A stretch of 64,000 bases of DNA, taken from NCBI RefSeq assembly GCF_006439015.1, contig NZ_RCZG01000006.1:62001-126000 (forward strand). Direction: 5' to 3'. Source of the stretch: Mycolicibacterium hodleri (GTDB taxonomy: Bacteria; Actinomycetota; Actinomycetes; Mycobacteriales; Mycobacteriaceae). Position numbers and translations under genes: made by a program. The notes under the pieces were generated by a model, which saw only the letters and a program-made list of their open reading frames with translations, was not told the DNA's origin and did not search any database. Numbering within the stretch: the stretch's first letter is position 1; every line of letters starts with the position of its first letter. This document shows, piece after piece, positions 1 to 9,710 of the stretch.

Positions 1-278
1 ACGTCGCACGAGACGACGGCACCGATCGGGCGGTCGTCATGGTGACGCACAACCTGGAGGCCGCGTCGCGGACCGACCGGGTCATCACGGTCCAGGACGG
101 TGCGGTGACGTCCGACGTCGTGCCCATACCCGCACCGGTGGGCGGGCGGCATTCCGCGGGAGTGCGCGACCAACCGACGGAGATCATTCCGACCGTATGC
201 CACGGCGAGTTCACCTCGCATCTCCTCGTCGCAGACCCGCCACGGCGGGGCGGCAGGCACTCAGCCCGCCGGTCATAG
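1..278 (+). CDS. ABC transporter ATP-binding protein, C-terminal fragment (cut by window edge)
   Basis: This is the tail of a LolD/MacB-type ATPase; the reading frame is open from base 3. The H-loop is visible (VVMVTHN, with the switch histidine), followed by a typical end (RVITVQDGAV) of the nucleotide-binding domain. The Walker A, signature and Walker B motifs lie upstream of the window. About 40 further residues after the domain end are Arg/His-rich and look like a non-conserved tail. Only 4 bases separate its stop from the FtsX-type permease, so the two form one exporter operon. Family assignment is secure; the substrate is unknown. Confidence 0.8.
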   Translation, partial: VARDDGTDRAVVMVTHNLEAASRTDRVITVQDGAVTSDVVPIPAPVGGRHSAGVRDQPTEIIPTVCHGEFTSHLLVADPPRRGGRHSARRS

Positions 279-282
279 CCCG

Positions 283-2781
283 GTGCCTCTCGCCACCTTC
301 GGCAGACTGAAGGTTCTCAACGTCCGCGAACTTCGCACCCACTGGGGACGCGCGGTGGCCTCTGTCGTCGTCGTCGCGGTGTCGGCGGCACTCCTCGTCG
401 CCGTCCTGGGCGTGTCGGGTTCCATCACCGGATCCATCGACCGTCTCGCCGCCAGTATCGGCGGCGACGCCGACCTCGAGGTCTCCGGCATCACCGACGA
501 GGGCATCGACGCGGGCATGCTCGATACCGTCGGCGGTGTCGAGAACGTCACCGCCGCAGTGCCTTTGATTCGCAGCCGCATCACCGCCAATCGCCAGCCG
601 GCACTTCTGATCGGCCTCGGTCAGAATGCCTCCGAACTGCACTCAGACCTGCAGACCGCCATTCAGGACCAGCTCGAAACTGGATCGCCCGTCGCGGCGG
701 CGCCCAACGGCGTCATCGTCGGCGGCGGCCTCGGGGTGGTCAAAGGCGAGCAATTCGAGGTTGGATCCACCGTGGTCACCGCGGCCGCCATCGTGGACGG
801 CCCTGCCGCCCGACGCCTGAACGATGCCCACTTCGTGATTGCGCCACTCGCTCTCGCGCAACGGATTTCTGGACGAGAGCAGCGACTGGACTCGATTCTG
901 CTGTTCACCGACCCGCGCGCGAACGTGGCCGAGGTTCGTTCTGCCGTGTCGACCGCAATCGATGGCCGGGCGGTGGTCGCCACGCCGAGTTTCCGGGCCG
1001 CACAAGCCAGTAGCTCATTCGCCATCCTCCAGGCGATGACCCTCTTGGCAGCCTCGGTCTCCCTGGTAGTCGCGGCATTCCTGAGTTACAACGCCATGAG
1101 CATCGCGATCGCCCAGCGGCGCCCCTTCATCTCGACGATGCGTGCGCTCGGCGGTCGCCGCCGAACTATCGCGTCCGACATGCTCGCCGAGGCCGCCCTG
1201 GTGGGATTCCTCGGCGGAGTCATCGGATCGGTGTTGGGGGTCGCGATCGGCTACTTCGCGATCCGCGAGTTGCCGTCGACGATGGTGCAGACACTGGATG
1301 CCCGCCTCGAATTCGTCTTGCCGACGTGGGTGGTGCCGCTTGCAGTGGCGGCATGCGTGCTTGCCAGCGTGACGGCGTCGGCATTGGCTGCGCGACAGGT
1401 CCACGGGGTGGCTCCGATCGAGGCGCTGGCGCCAGGCGGTGCGGGCATCTCGGAGGCCGGCTCGCCGCGGCTCCGAATCATCGCGGGCATTGCGGGGACC
1501 GCCCTGCTCGCCGCCACCGTCGTCATCGTGACCAGCGATCTTGGGCAGATCGCCATCGCCGCGATTGCGTTGGCGTTCATCGGCTTCAGTGCACTGTGCT
1601 TCGCGTTCGCCGGCCCGATCATCAGAGCCGCCGCTTCGGTGGCCCGCCGCTTCGGCGCGGCGGGGATGCTCGGTGCCGCGACCATCGAGCGTGCGCCGCG
1701 GCGAATGTGGGTCGCGATGATGACGGTGCTGACCGCGGTAGTCACGACGGTCGCGGTCACGGGTGCGACGAGCAACGCAATCGACTCGACGGTCGCATCA
1801 TTCGCCTCGATCGCGGAGACCGACGTGTGGGTCAGTTCAGCCGCGGCCACGGACTACTCCTCGGCACTCCTGCCGCCGGAGACTGCGGCCGCCGTCGCCG
1901 CCGTCCCTGGCGTGCAACGCGTCGTGCCGGACCAGATGGCGTTCGCCACCGTGGGCGACACCCGCGTCATGCTGCTCGGCATCGCGGCGGATTCGCACCG
2001 CGACATCTACACGTCGCTGTCGCCGAGGGACCGCCAGAAGCTGCTCGCCGGCGAGGGTGTCGCATTGTCGCGCGACCTCGGCAAGTCGATGGGGGTCGGC
2101 GCAGGCGGTCGCATCACGTTGCAGACCCCCACCGGTTCGCGCACGGTGCAGGTTTTGGCGCTCGTCCCCTACTTCTCCGGCATGACGGGCACGGTCGCGA
2201 TGAGCCTGGACGCCATGCGGGCCTGGTTCGTCCGCCCTGGTGCCAGCGACCTGGAGATCACCGTCGCACCCGGCGCCGACCCATCCTCTGTCGAGGCGGC
2301 CGTCCGAAAGGCCGTCTCCCCCGATGCCTTCGTGTACTCGGGCGACGAGGCACTGGCGGGAGTGGCCGGCGCGCTGGACCAGGTAATCGCCGTCATCACG
2401 ATCATCGCGTGGATCGTCGTGGTGGTTTCGGCTGTGACACTGCTCAATACGCTGATGCTGTCGGTTCTGGACCGTCGGCGCGAGATCGGTGTGCTACGTG
2501 CGATCGGTGCGACCAGAGGCTTCACCCTGAAGGCGATTTTGGCAGAGGCGGCAGGCATCGGGATCGTCGGCGGGCTGTTGGGTTTGATCCTCGGTGCCGC
2601 CATCCAGTACCTGACCTCCATCGCCTTGACCAACGTCCTCAGCATCGACGTCGCGTGGCAGCCCAGCCCGTCGATGCTCCTCATCGGACTGGGCGCGCTG
2701 ACGATCTGCCTTCTCGGTGCCGTGCCGCCCGCAGTACGTGCCGCGCGCCTCAACATCGTGGAGGCGGTCAGCGTCGACTGA
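283..2781 (+). CDS. FtsX-family ABC transporter permease, 832 aa
   Basis: This is the membrane component paired with the upstream ATPase, probably exporting or extracting a lipid or lipoprotein-type substrate. The length and plan match duplicated FtsX/MacB permeases: a first membrane segment near residues 26-48, an extracytoplasmic domain to about 245, three membrane segments to about 380, a central hydrophobic pair near 400-450, another segment near 475-495, a second extracytoplasmic domain, and three C-terminal segments. The cytoplasmic coupling sequence RRREIGVLRAIGATRG, typical of the family, is near residue 730. The start is GTG, 4 bases after the ATPase stop. The specific substrate cannot be inferred. 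Confidence 0.88.
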   Translation: MPLATFGRLKVLNVRELRTHWGRAVASVVVVAVSAALLVAVLGVSGSITGSIDRLAASIGGDADLEVSGITDEGIDAGMLDTVGGVENVTAAVPLIRSRITANRQPALLIGLGQNASELHSDLQTAIQDQLETGSPVAAAPNGVIVGGGLGVVKGEQFEVGSTVVTAAAIVDGPAARRLNDAHFVIAPLALAQRISGREQRLDSILLFTDPRANVAEVRSAVSTAIDGRAVVATPSFRAAQASSSFAILQAMTLLAASVSLVVAAFLSYNAMSIAIAQRRPFISTMRALGGRRRTIASDMLAEAALVGFLGGVIGSVLGVAIGYFAIRELPSTMVQTLDARLEFVLPTWVVPLAVAACVLASVTASALAARQVHGVAPIEALAPGGAGISEAGSPRLRIIAGIAGTALLAATVVIVTSDLGQIAIAAIALAFIGFSALCFAFAGPIIRAAASVARRFGAAGMLGAATIERAPRRMWVAMMTVLTAVVTTVAVTGATSNAIDSTVASFASIAETDVWVSSAAATDYSSALLPPETAAAVAAVPGVQRVVPDQMAFATVGDTRVMLLGIAADSHRDIYTSLSPRDRQKLLAGEGVALSRDLGKSMGVGAGGRITLQTPTGSRTVQVLALVPYFSGMTGTVAMSLDAMRAWFVRPGASDLEITVAPGADPSSVEAAVRKAVSPDAFVYSGDEALAGVAGALDQVIAVITIIAWIVVVVSAVTLLNTLMLSVLDRRREIGVLRAIGATRGFTLKAILAEAAGIGIVGGLLGLILGAAIQYLTSIALTNVLSIDVAWQPSPSMLLIGLGALTICLLGAVPPAVRAARLNIVEAVSVD

Positions 2782-2784
2782 GGG

Positions 2785-3951
2785 TCACCGGGTGAACCAC
2801 GCGAACCAATCGCGGCTCGACGGTCCCAAGTAGTGCCGCGGAGAGACCTTCTCGTCGGGAAACAGCCTGAAACTCTGCGGCGTACCGCTGACGTGGGCGT
2901 GGAAGTACGCACCGCTCACCCAGTCAGGATTGATGTCCAGTTCCATGCCACGAACGACGCCGGCGTCCTGAAGGACACGGCCCAGCGTGCAGACCGAGAG
3001 GGCCGGGCCAGCCACGTAGACCTCGACTCCGCTCGCGGTGACCCCGAATCCTGACCGGTGGATGAAGGCCGTCTGTCCGATCGTGGTGCCCCACTCCTTC
3101 GTACCGCCGGTCGCACACGTCTGGTTGAGTTCACCGCCATCGACGAGGGGAACGAGGTTCTGCCTGACACTGACGACATCGGGTGCCATCCGCACCTCTT
3201 GGTTCCACCTACCGACGTTCGCAACTCCGTCGGCGCGCAGCACCAGGCTGGCCTCACCGTCGATCAGCCGGGCCACCGTGCGGCCCTGACTGTAGTAGCC
3301 CGGCTGACTGGGGTCGGTCAGCCGGAAGCCGCCGTTGAATGCCACTGCGATGCTGCGCATGTCACTGGAGGTGAGTGATGACGACGCTCGCCACGTGCCG
3401 CCGGGATCCGTCGTGCCCGGACGCAGTTCGCCGGTTATCAGGGCGGGATCCATCCGCAGCACCCCCACGACGAAGGAGGTGTGTTGGCCATCTGGTCGCA
3501 GCGAGGCCACCTGAACGGCTGGCTTGCCACGGACGCTCACCACGGTCTGCCACCTGCCTTCGCCGGGCAGCGGAGACGTGGCCCCGAGCGGCGTCAGCGG
3601 CTCCGAGGGCAGGGTGGACGAGCTCACCGCCTGCGGCACCGTCCCGGCCACGGCGGGAATCCCGCCCGTTGGCTGCCCGCCGATCGCAGGCTGATTGCGC
3701 AGATATAGCTCCTTCTCGAGCCAGGTCACCTCCGAGTTGAAGCCATTGCTGCGACCCCACTCGGCGAGCTTTGCCGCGACACTGTCGGGCCCGGGGACAC
3801 GGAGGGCATCGATGACGCATCCGACGATCACGACCGCGGCAACCGTCACGATCGCGAGGCCGATTCGCAGCCATTGCCGGCGCCGCGGAGGGCGGCGCCC
3901 GCGGCAATTGGCTGGCCGCAGCGGATCGTCACGCTCGACTACGGTGGCCAC
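2785..3951 (-). CDS. membrane-anchored phosphodiester glycosidase (NAGPA)-like protein
   Basis: A 388-residue protein with an Arg-rich N terminus, one membrane segment (about residues 28-46) and a large extracytoplasmic region. The region around AVAFNGGFRL (near residue 205) and the following GYYSQGRTVARLIDG match the NAGPA fold (phosphodiester glycosidase), whose members remove sugar phosphodiester caps or act on exopolysaccharides. Two cysteines in the C-terminal half could pair outside the cell. The start is GTG with a GAAGGGGG Shine-Dalgarno sequence about 9 bases upstream. Its stop lies 3 bases from the convergent permease stop. Family call is from recognised motifs; substrate unknown. 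Confidence 0.7.
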   Translation of the reverse strand: MATVVERDDPLRPANCRGRRPPRRRQWLRIGLAIVTVAAVVIVGCVIDALRVPGPDSVAAKLAEWGRSNGFNSEVTWLEKELYLRNQPAIGGQPTGGIPAVAGTVPQAVSSSTLPSEPLTPLGATSPLPGEGRWQTVVSVRGKPAVQVASLRPDGQHTSFVVGVLRMDPALITGELRPGTTDPGGTWRASSSLTSSDMRSIAVAFNGGFRLTDPSQPGYYSQGRTVARLIDGEASLVLRADGVANVGRWNQEVRMAPDVVSVRQNLVPLVDGGELNQTCATGGTKEWGTTIGQTAFIHRSGFGVTASGVEVYVAGPALSVCTLGRVLQDAGVVRGMELDINPDWVSGAYFHAHVSGTPQSFRLFPDEKVSPRHYLGPSSRDWFAWFTR

Positions 3952-4017
3952 CGAGCGCCCCCTTCAGGTCACGCCGCCTGACGACGGTTCCTGCGTCGAG
4001 GTTGCCAGGGCTCCCTG

Positions 4018-4995
4018 TTAGTTCGCTGCCGACGAAGTGTGCGTGACGAACTCCGCCACGATGCGGCCCAACTCCTCGCCCCGTTGCTCTTGGACGAAGT
4101 GGCCCGCACCGGCGATGGTCACGTGGTTCTGCCCGCGGGCGCCGGGGACCCGCCGCTGGAATACGAGGTCCCAGCCGCGAGTCGCGGGATCTCCGTCGGA
4201 GTACGCGGTGAGGAAGGGCTTCTGCCAGCGTTGCAGCACGGCCATGGTGGCGCGTCCGATGGCGGCACCGGGGTCATTGCGGGTGAGCGGGATCAGGGAG
4301 ATGAGCTGCCGCAGACCTGCCTTGTAGACCCGGTCGGGGAATGGAGCATCGTAGGCGGCCAGGACGTCCGCGGGCAGCGGACCCGCGACCGCCTCCAGGA
4401 AGAAGCTCGGCACGATGTCGGGTGCCCGCTGGTAGAACGCCACGTAGTCCAGCAGGGTTTCCTCCAGCATCATTCTGCTCTCACCCACGCCGTGGTGCGC
4501 CCAGGCGAGCTCGCCGTCCAGGCCGGGGTCGCACGTGTGCAGAATCGTGTTGGTCGCGACGACGCTGGCGAACCGATCTTGGTCGCGAGCCAGCACGCTC
4601 AGCCCCAGTGGTCCGCCCCAGTCCTGCACCACGAGCGTCACGTCGCGAAGGTCCAGACCGATGACCAGGCTGTGCAGCCAGTCGACGTGTCGCTTGAACG
4701 TGTAATCGGTTGGCTCCGTGAGTTTGTCGGAGCGACCGTAACCGATGTTGTCGGGCGCGATGACCCGCAGCCCAGCATCGGCGAGCACACCGATCGTCTT
4801 CCGGTAAAGGTAGGACCACGTCGGCTGGCCGTGCATCAGCAGGACCACCGCTCCGTCCGGGGGGCCGGCGTCCACGTAATGCATGCGGAGGGAGTCGAAT
4901 CCCTGCCCGCCGGTTCTCCTCGTATCAACCTGAACGTAGTTCGGCGGGAACGGATAGTCCGGAAGGTCGTCAAACATCCGGTCCGGCGTTCTCAC
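4018..4995 (-). CDS. haloalkane dehalogenase (HLD-I/DhmA-like alpha/beta hydrolase)
   Basis: The enzyme is predicted to hydrolyse carbon-halogen bonds through an Asp nucleophile. Visible are the oxyanion region HGQPTW (near residue 53), the nucleophile elbow VVQDWGG with Asp and the halide-binding Trp (near 124), an acid in SDGDP (near 265) and the catalytic His in GAGHF (near 297). I chose the GTG at 4995, giving VRTPDRMFDDLPDYPF, because family members begin with this RTPD...LPDYPF block; the frame is open upstream to 5184 but that part has no family likeness. No strong Shine-Dalgarno is seen. HGEPTW is usual, so Gln replaces Glu here. Epoxide hydrolase-like activity cannot be excluded. Confidence 0.78.
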   Translation of the reverse strand: MRTPDRMFDDLPDYPFPPNYVQVDTRRTGGQGFDSLRMHYVDAGPPDGAVVLLMHGQPTWSYLYRKTIGVLADAGLRVIAPDNIGYGRSDKLTEPTDYTFKRHVDWLHSLVIGLDLRDVTLVVQDWGGPLGLSVLARDQDRFASVVATNTILHTCDPGLDGELAWAHHGVGESRMMLEETLLDYVAFYQRAPDIVPSFFLEAVAGPLPADVLAAYDAPFPDRVYKAGLRQLISLIPLTRNDPGAAIGRATMAVLQRWQKPFLTAYSDGDPATRGWDLVFQRRVPGARGQNHVTIAGAGHFVQEQRGEELGRIVAEFVTHTSSAAN

Positions 4996-5792
4996 TGCCC
5001 GTGCGGACGCCACCTGCAAATGATGGCACCGGCCACCTTCTGGCGTGCCCGAAACGGGTCCACCTGAATGTCGATTGCAGATCGCGATTTCGGGAGTGGC
5101 TCCGGACGCATCGTGACGCCAGGGGTGCTGATCGCGCGCCCACGGCGCCAGGTCGCGACGGCTAACCCGGATCGGCCCTCTCAACCGCCCCCGTGGGGAC
5201 TTGCCCTGGGCCCATTACTTTTTGATCACTCCGCGGCGCGGCGCGCAACATGGTGGCCTTGGCCGGTCGAACATGAGGTCGCGACGATGACGTCGCGCAC
5301 CCGATGCCGATCAGAAATCAGCCGCAATATGACGATGCGTGCAGCAACCCGCGAACCTCGCGGCGTGTCCACCAGGTCGTTGATCATGCAACGAAATTCG
5401 ACATACTCCCAGTTCAGGGGCAGTATGCCCGAATCACCGGCCACCAACATCGGGGCGATGACCGCTGAGGCCGCGCACCTGGCAACCGACCCCGACGTCC
5501 GGCCACAGGTGGGCCGAGGTGACGACGGCGCATCGATCAGCCTCCGATTTAGGCGCCAGACTTCGATTCAGGGATTCAGTCTGTACAGTCAGGGCGTCCG
5601 ACCAACCCGGAGGAGCTCACACTTCCCCTTTCACCGGCGCCCGCAAAGCCCGATGATGTACCCAACAGTGCTGCGTACGCGGCAATGGCGCCTAGCCCCC
5701 GCGCTACCTCTTGAAGGTGACCAACAAAGGGACGAATGCTCGACGATCGAGATCTGCATCGCCGCCAACGCGCCTGAGCCCGAAGGACTTTC
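4996..5792. other. intergenic region of about 800 bp without a convincing gene
   Basis: The stretch separates divergent dehalogenase and acyl-AMP ligase genes. Its GC content falls well below that of neighbouring genes, notably around 5280-5450 and 5540-5640. Short open frames exist on both strands but show no family resemblance and no codon bias like the neighbours. It probably holds both promoters; I could not define -35/-10 pairs with confidence. A short perfect palindrome CTGTACAG lies near 5579. Confidence 0.5.
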
Positions 5793-7427
5793 GTGAGTAA
5801 ATTTACTGACACGATGTTCGCCAATGCGAGCACCAGCCGCAACGGAATGACCACTGGGGATCCCGGTACGCCGGTTCGGCACACCTGGAAAGAAGTGTAC
5901 GAGCGCGCCCGTCGTATCGCCGGCGGGCTAGCCGGCTCCGCCATAGGCCACGGCGATGCCGTGGCCGTGCTGGCGGGCGCCCCGGTGGAAATCGCCCCCG
6001 TCGCCCAGGGTATCTGGATGCGCGGCGCGAGCCTGACCATGCTGCACCAGCCCACACCGCGCACCGACCTGCAGCGATGGGCACTGGAGACCATGGACGT
6101 CATCGAGATGATCGAGGCGAAGGCAGTCATCGTCTCCGACCCGTTCATGCCCGCGGCACCGGTGTTGATCGAGCGCGGAATCAGCGTCCTGACCGTCGAG
6201 CAACTCCTGGCCAGCGACCCGATCGACCCCGTCGACACTCACGACGACGATCTCGCACTGATGCAGCTCACGTCCGGATCCACGGGGTTCCCGAAGGCCG
6301 TGTGCATTTCGCACGCCAACATCGTGGCCAACGCCGAGGCGATGTTCGTCGGCGCGCACTTCGACACCAATACCGACGTGATCGTCAGCTGGCTGCCCTG
6401 CTTTCACGACATGGGCATGACCGGCTTCCTGACGGTGCCGATGTACTTCGGCGCCGAACTGGTCAAGGTCACCCCGATGGACTTCCTCGGCGACATCCTG
6501 CTGTGGGCAAAGTTGATCGACAAGTACAAGGGCACCATGACGGCGGCGCCCAACTTCGCCTATAACCTCTTCGCCAAGCGACTCCGTAGGCAGGCTACGG
6601 AAGGCCAGTTCGATCTGTCATCGCTGCGCTGGGCGCTGTCCGGTGCGGAACAGGTGGACCCGGCCGACGTCGAGGACCTCTGCGAAGCCGGTGCGCGCTT
6701 CGGATTGCGGCGCGAGGCGATCGTGCCTGCCTACGGTATGGCCGAGACGACGGTGGCCGTGTCGTTCACTGAGTGCGGGGTGGGCATGGTGGTCGACGAG
6801 ATAGACGCCGACCTGCTGGCTGTACTGCACCGTGCAGTTCCCGCCACGAAGGGAAATACCCGCCGCCTGGTTGCCCTTGGCCGACCCATCGACGGGCTCG
6901 ATGCTCGCATCGTCGACGAGGACGACAACGTGCTACCCGAGCGTGCGGTGGGTGTCATCCAGGTACGTGGGAAGCCGGTCACCAAGGGCTACATCACGAT
7001 GGCCGGTTTCATCGGCGCTCAGGACAAGGCCGGCTGGTACGACACCGGCGACATGGGATACCTCACCGAGGTCGGCGACATCGTCGTCTGCGGAAGGGTC
7101 AAGGACGTGATCATCATGGCGGGCAAGAACATCTATCCCACCGACATCGAGCGTGCCGCCACCCGGGTGGACGGCGTGCGCCCCGGCTGCTCGGTCGCGG
7201 TGCGCCTCAATGCAGGCCTGTCACGCGAAACATTCGCCGTGGCCGTCGAATCGAACGACTTCGACGATGCCGAGAAGGTCCGCCGGATTGAGCGTCAGGT
7301 GGCCCACGAGGTCTTCGCCGACGTCGACGTCCGCCCCCGCAACGTCGTCGTGCTCCAGCCCGGTGTCATTCCGAAGACTCCCTCGGGGAAGCTGCGGCGC
7401 GCCCACGCTTTGTCCCTCGTCGACTAG
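5793..7427 (+). CDS. fatty acyl-AMP ligase / FadD-type adenylating enzyme
   Basis: A 544-residue ANL-superfamily enzyme that activates a fatty acid as acyl-AMP for transfer to CoA or a carrier protein. Motifs in order: P-loop [11 protein letters not shown] (near 159), YGMAETT (near 315), YDTGD (near 415), [20 protein letters not shown] (FAAL-type hinge) and the catalytic Lys in TPSGKLRR (near 534). The hinge and the VDGVRPGC block resemble mycobacterial fatty acyl-AMP ligases more than CoA ligases. The start is GTG with AAGGA about 7 bases upstream. No polyketide synthase or carrier protein is nearby, so its acceptor is unknown. Stops overlap the convergent DUF5994 gene by 4 bases. Confidence 0.82.
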   Translation: MSKFTDTMFANASTSRNGMTTGDPGTPVRHTWKEVYERARRIAGGLAGSAIGHGDAVAVLAGAPVEIAPVAQGIWMRGASLTMLHQPTPRTDLQRWALETMDVIEMIEAKAVIVSDPFMPAAPVLIERGISVLTVEQLLASDPIDPVDTHDDDLALMQLTSGSTGFPKAVCISHANIVANAEAMFVGAHFDTNTDVIVSWLPCFHDMGMTGFLTVPMYFGAELVKVTPMDFLGDILLWAKLIDKYKGTMTAAPNFAYNLFAKRLRRQATEGQFDLSSLRWALSGAEQVDPADVEDLCEAGARFGLRREAIVPAYGMAETTVAVSFTECGVGMVVDEIDADLLAVLHRAVPATKGNTRRLVALGRPIDGLDARIVDEDDNVLPERAVGVIQVRGKPVTKGYITMAGFIGAQDKAGWYDTGDMGYLTEVGDIVVCGRVKDVIIMAGKNIYPTDIERAATRVDGVRPGCSVAVRLNAGLSRETFAVAVESNDFDDAEKVRRIERQVAHEVFADVDVRPRNVVVLQPGVIPKTPSGKLRRAHALSLVD

Positions 7428-7912
7428 GACGTCGAGCTGCGGCGGCCGCGCTCCTTCTGCACCGGAGCCGGGACCGGGCGTAACGCACCGTCGCCCCTGG
7501 CCGCGTCGACGATCTCGGCCGCCGTGCGAAAGAGCGGCGTGTCCTGATGTGCGGCACTGAGAGGCAATCCCGCCGCGATCCGCAGCAGCAGGCCCGCCAA
7601 GGTGCCCGGCGTCAGGCTCGGGATGATCAGCAGATTGGCGGTGGCGTCGCGACCTGTGATGGACATCAGGTGCTGGTGCTTGTTCTGCCAGTGCCGTGAG
7701 TTCAGATCCGGCAGATTCTCCGACAGCGACCAATTGACCGAGATGTCGACGACGTCCCCGAGCCGCCCGTGGAGGACACCGACGAGCTCGGGGAGTTCCC
7801 CGGCCAAGCGATTGGAGTGGGGCCACCACGCGCCGTCTACTCTGCGGCCGAGCTGCCCGCAGAGCGTGAGTCGGACGGGGCTCGCCGTTCGTCGCGACGC
7901 GGAGACGGTCAC
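7424..7912 (-). CDS. DUF5994 family protein
   Basis: A 162-residue soluble protein with the DUF5994 signature: [20 protein letters not shown] near the N terminus, then a long SGxLPELV-like segment and a hydrophobic [17 protein letters not shown] stretch in the middle. Function is unknown; the family is common in mycobacteria, usually as small monocistronic genes. The GTG start is chosen by family alignment; no clear ribosome-binding site is visible. It ends inside the last codons of the acyl-AMP ligase gene (tail-to-tail overlap of 4 bases). Confidence 0.7.
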   Translation of the reverse strand: MTVSASRRTASPVRLTLCGQLGRRVDGAWWPHSNRLAGELPELVGVLHGRLGDVVDISVNWSLSENLPDLNSRHWQNKHQHLMSITGRDATANLLIIPSLTPGTLAGLLLRIAAGLPLSAAHQDTPLFRTAAEIVDAARGDGALRPVPAPVQKERGRRSSTS

Positions 7913-8120
7913 GTCGCGACCGCAGGCGTCGAGGCGCGGTGATTACGGGAGATCAAGCGAATCCTTCGCGATTGGAGAAAGCCGTCGGGCGAAGCGAAAC
8001 GGCAGTCGGATCGGATCCACGTTGATGTCACTCGTGCGGGGTCTGCACGACTCATCGTCGACGGCGAAGCGGCTCGACCCTGAGCCTACGCATGTCGGCC
8101 GGAGACGGCTTCGAGTCCAC

Positions 8121-8126
8121 TAGCGT
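8121..8126 (+). promoter_or_regulatory. -10 element for a leaderless transcript of the crotonase gene
   Basis: TAGCGT fits the mycobacterial TANNNT -10 consensus and ends 6 bases before the GTG at 8133, so transcription would start at the start codon. Confidence 0.5.
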
Positions 8127-8132
8127 TGACCC

Positions 8133-8885
8133 GTGTCCGACCTCGTACTGACCCAGGTCCAAGACCGCGTCGCGCTCATCACGGTCAACGATCCCGACCG
8201 CCGCAACGCCGTCACCACCGAGATCTCCGCGGCGCTGCGGGCGGCGGTCGAAGCCGCCGAAGGCGACCAAGACGTCCACGCCGTCATCGTCACCGGGGCC
8301 GGGAGGGCCTTCTGCGCAGGAGCTGACCTGACAGCCCTCGGCGCCGCCGCTGAGGACGGCCTCCGGGTGATATACGACGGTTTCCTCGCCGTGGCGAATT
8401 GCTCACTGCCGACGATCGCGGCGGTGAACGGGGCCGCGGTCGGGGCGGGCTTGAACCTTGCGTTGGCGGCCGACGTCCGGATCTCGGGTCCCGCCGCGAT
8501 GTTCGACCCACGGTTTCAAAAGCTTGGCATTCACCCGGGCGGCGGCGCCACGTGGATGCTTCAGCGCGCCGTCGGACCGCAGGTCGCACGGGCGTCGCTG
8601 CTGTTCGGCATGCGTTTCGACGCCGAGGCATCGGTGCGTTACGGGTTGGCGTTGCAGATCGCCGACGACCCGGTGGCCGCCGCACGTGAACTGGCCGCAG
8701 GGCCGGCGTCCGCGCCGCGAGAGGTTGTCGTCGCGACGAAGGCATCCATGCGCGCGACCGCCAATCCTGGCGTGATCGACGCCGAACAACACCGCATGGC
8801 AGTCGACGTCGAGATCGGCCCGCAAGCGGCGTCGATCGAATCGCCCGAGTTCGCAGCCCGATTGGCAGCCGCGAAGCGCAAGTAG
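8133..8885 (+). CDS. enoyl-CoA hydratase/isomerase family protein lacking both catalytic glutamates
   Basis: A 250-residue crotonase. The oxyanion-hole segments are present (AFCAGADL near residue 56 and [16 protein letters not shown] near 103), so it should bind an acyl-CoA thioester. The two glutamates of true hydratases are not where expected: GGGCE is replaced by GAGLN, and FGQPE by FDPRF. It may therefore be an isomerase, decarboxylase or thioesterase-like crotonase rather than a hydratase. It converges on citE with 12 bases between stops and has its own leaderless promoter, so it is not in the citE operon although it may serve the same pathway. Confidence 0.82.
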   Translation: MSDLVLTQVQDRVALITVNDPDRRNAVTTEISAALRAAVEAAEGDQDVHAVIVTGAGRAFCAGADLTALGAAAEDGLRVIYDGFLAVANCSLPTIAAVNGAAVGAGLNLALAADVRISGPAAMFDPRFQKLGIHPGGGATWMLQRAVGPQVARASLLFGMRFDAEASVRYGLALQIADDPVAAARELAAGPASAPREVVVATKASMRATANPGVIDAEQHRMAVDVEIGPQAASIESPEFAARLAAAKRK

Positions 8886-8897
8886 CGCCTAGGCCAC

Positions 8898-9710
8898 TCA
8901 GTCGCAGTGCACGAGTTGGACGATTCGCTGCGCGCGCCGCAGCACCGGCATGTCCACCATCTGACCGTCGAACTGAAAGACCCCCCGCTCCGACCGAGCC
9001 GCGTCGAGCACCTTTTGCGCCCACCGCGCCTGCTCGTCGGTGGGGGCATACCCGGCTCTGATCACGGCGACCTGGGTGGGATGGATGGCGACCTTCGCGT
9101 CGAAGCCGACCGCCACCGCATCGTCGGTCTCGGCCCGCAACCCGTCGAGGTCCCTGATGTCGAGGTACACCGAGTCCAGCGCCATCTTGCCGAACGCCTT
9201 GGCGGCCAGAAGACTCTGGGAACGAACGTGTGTCGCGACGTCGCGATAGCTCCCGTCGGGATGGCGGTTGGCCGTGCCACCGAGGACGGCGAACAGATCC
9301 TCAGCACCCCACATCACGGCCACTGCGTTGTCCACCCGGGCCAGATCGGCGACCGACAACGCGGCCAGGGGGGTTTCGACGAGCACCACCACGTCGAGCG
9401 GCGCCAACGAGCTCACCTGGTCGGGGGTCTCGGTCTTGGCCAGCATGATCGTGCGGTAGTCGGTGTGAGCCAACGCCGCAACGTCCAGCGCGTGATCGGG
9501 GGTGCCCACGGGGTTGACCCGCACTACGGTCCGGCTCGGATCGAGTCTCGTCGCCACCAGCGCTGACCGAGCGGACTCTCGGTCCCTGGCCGCGACGCCG
9601 TCCTCGAGGTCGAGGATCACGACGTCGGCGGCCGCCGCGGCCTTCTCGAAGCGCTCCGGGCGATCCGCCGGGCAGAACAACCAGCCTGGCCCGTTGTTGC
9701 CGAGTGTCAT
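8898..9710 (-). CDS. citE: CitE-like beta-hydroxyacyl-CoA lyase (Rv2498c type)
   Basis: A 270-residue TIM-barrel protein of the HpcH/HpaI-CitE superfamily. It carries the N-terminal LFCPADRPERFEKAAAAADV and LDLEDGV blocks, the VVLVETPLA metal-binding Glu and WGAEDLFA. From memory, the M. tuberculosis homologue acts as a stereospecific beta-hydroxyacyl-CoA lyase on (S)-citramalyl-CoA and (R)-HMG-CoA, linking leucine breakdown and itaconate use; no citrate lyase alpha or gamma subunit is nearby, so citrate cleavage is unlikely. It is the last gene of the operon, starting with ATG that overlaps the maoC stop by 4 bases (ATGA). Confidence 0.88.
   Translation of the reverse strand: MTLGNNGPGWLFCPADRPERFEKAAAAADVVILDLEDGVAARDRESARSALVATRLDPSRTVVRVNPVGTPDHALDVAALAHTDYRTIMLAKTETPDQVSSLAPLDVVVLVETPLAALSVADLARVDNAVAVMWGAEDLFAVLGGTANRHPDGSYRDVATHVRSQSLLAAKAFGKMALDSVYLDIRDLDGLRAETDDAVAVGFDAKVAIHPTQVAVIRAGYAPTDEQARWAQKVLDAARSERGVFQFDGQMVDMPVLRRAQRIVQLVHCD

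Noticed and set aside
1326..2795. Long plus-strand frame overlapping the FtsX permease
   Set aside because: It is a frame-shifted copy rich in Arg/Gly/His without membrane segments; the permease frame explains the DNA.
4039..5067. Open frame antisense to the haloalkane dehalogenase
   Set aside because: No family likeness; the minus-strand enzyme has complete catalytic motifs.
5068..5796. 242-codon plus-strand frame in the gap before the acyl-AMP ligase
   Set aside because: Low-GC DNA with atypical codon use, no domain, and its end overlaps the well-supported ligase start.
7602..8123. 173-codon plus-strand frame antisense to the DUF5994 gene
   Set aside because: Composition (Arg/Ser/Cys-rich) and lack of likeness mark it as a shadow.
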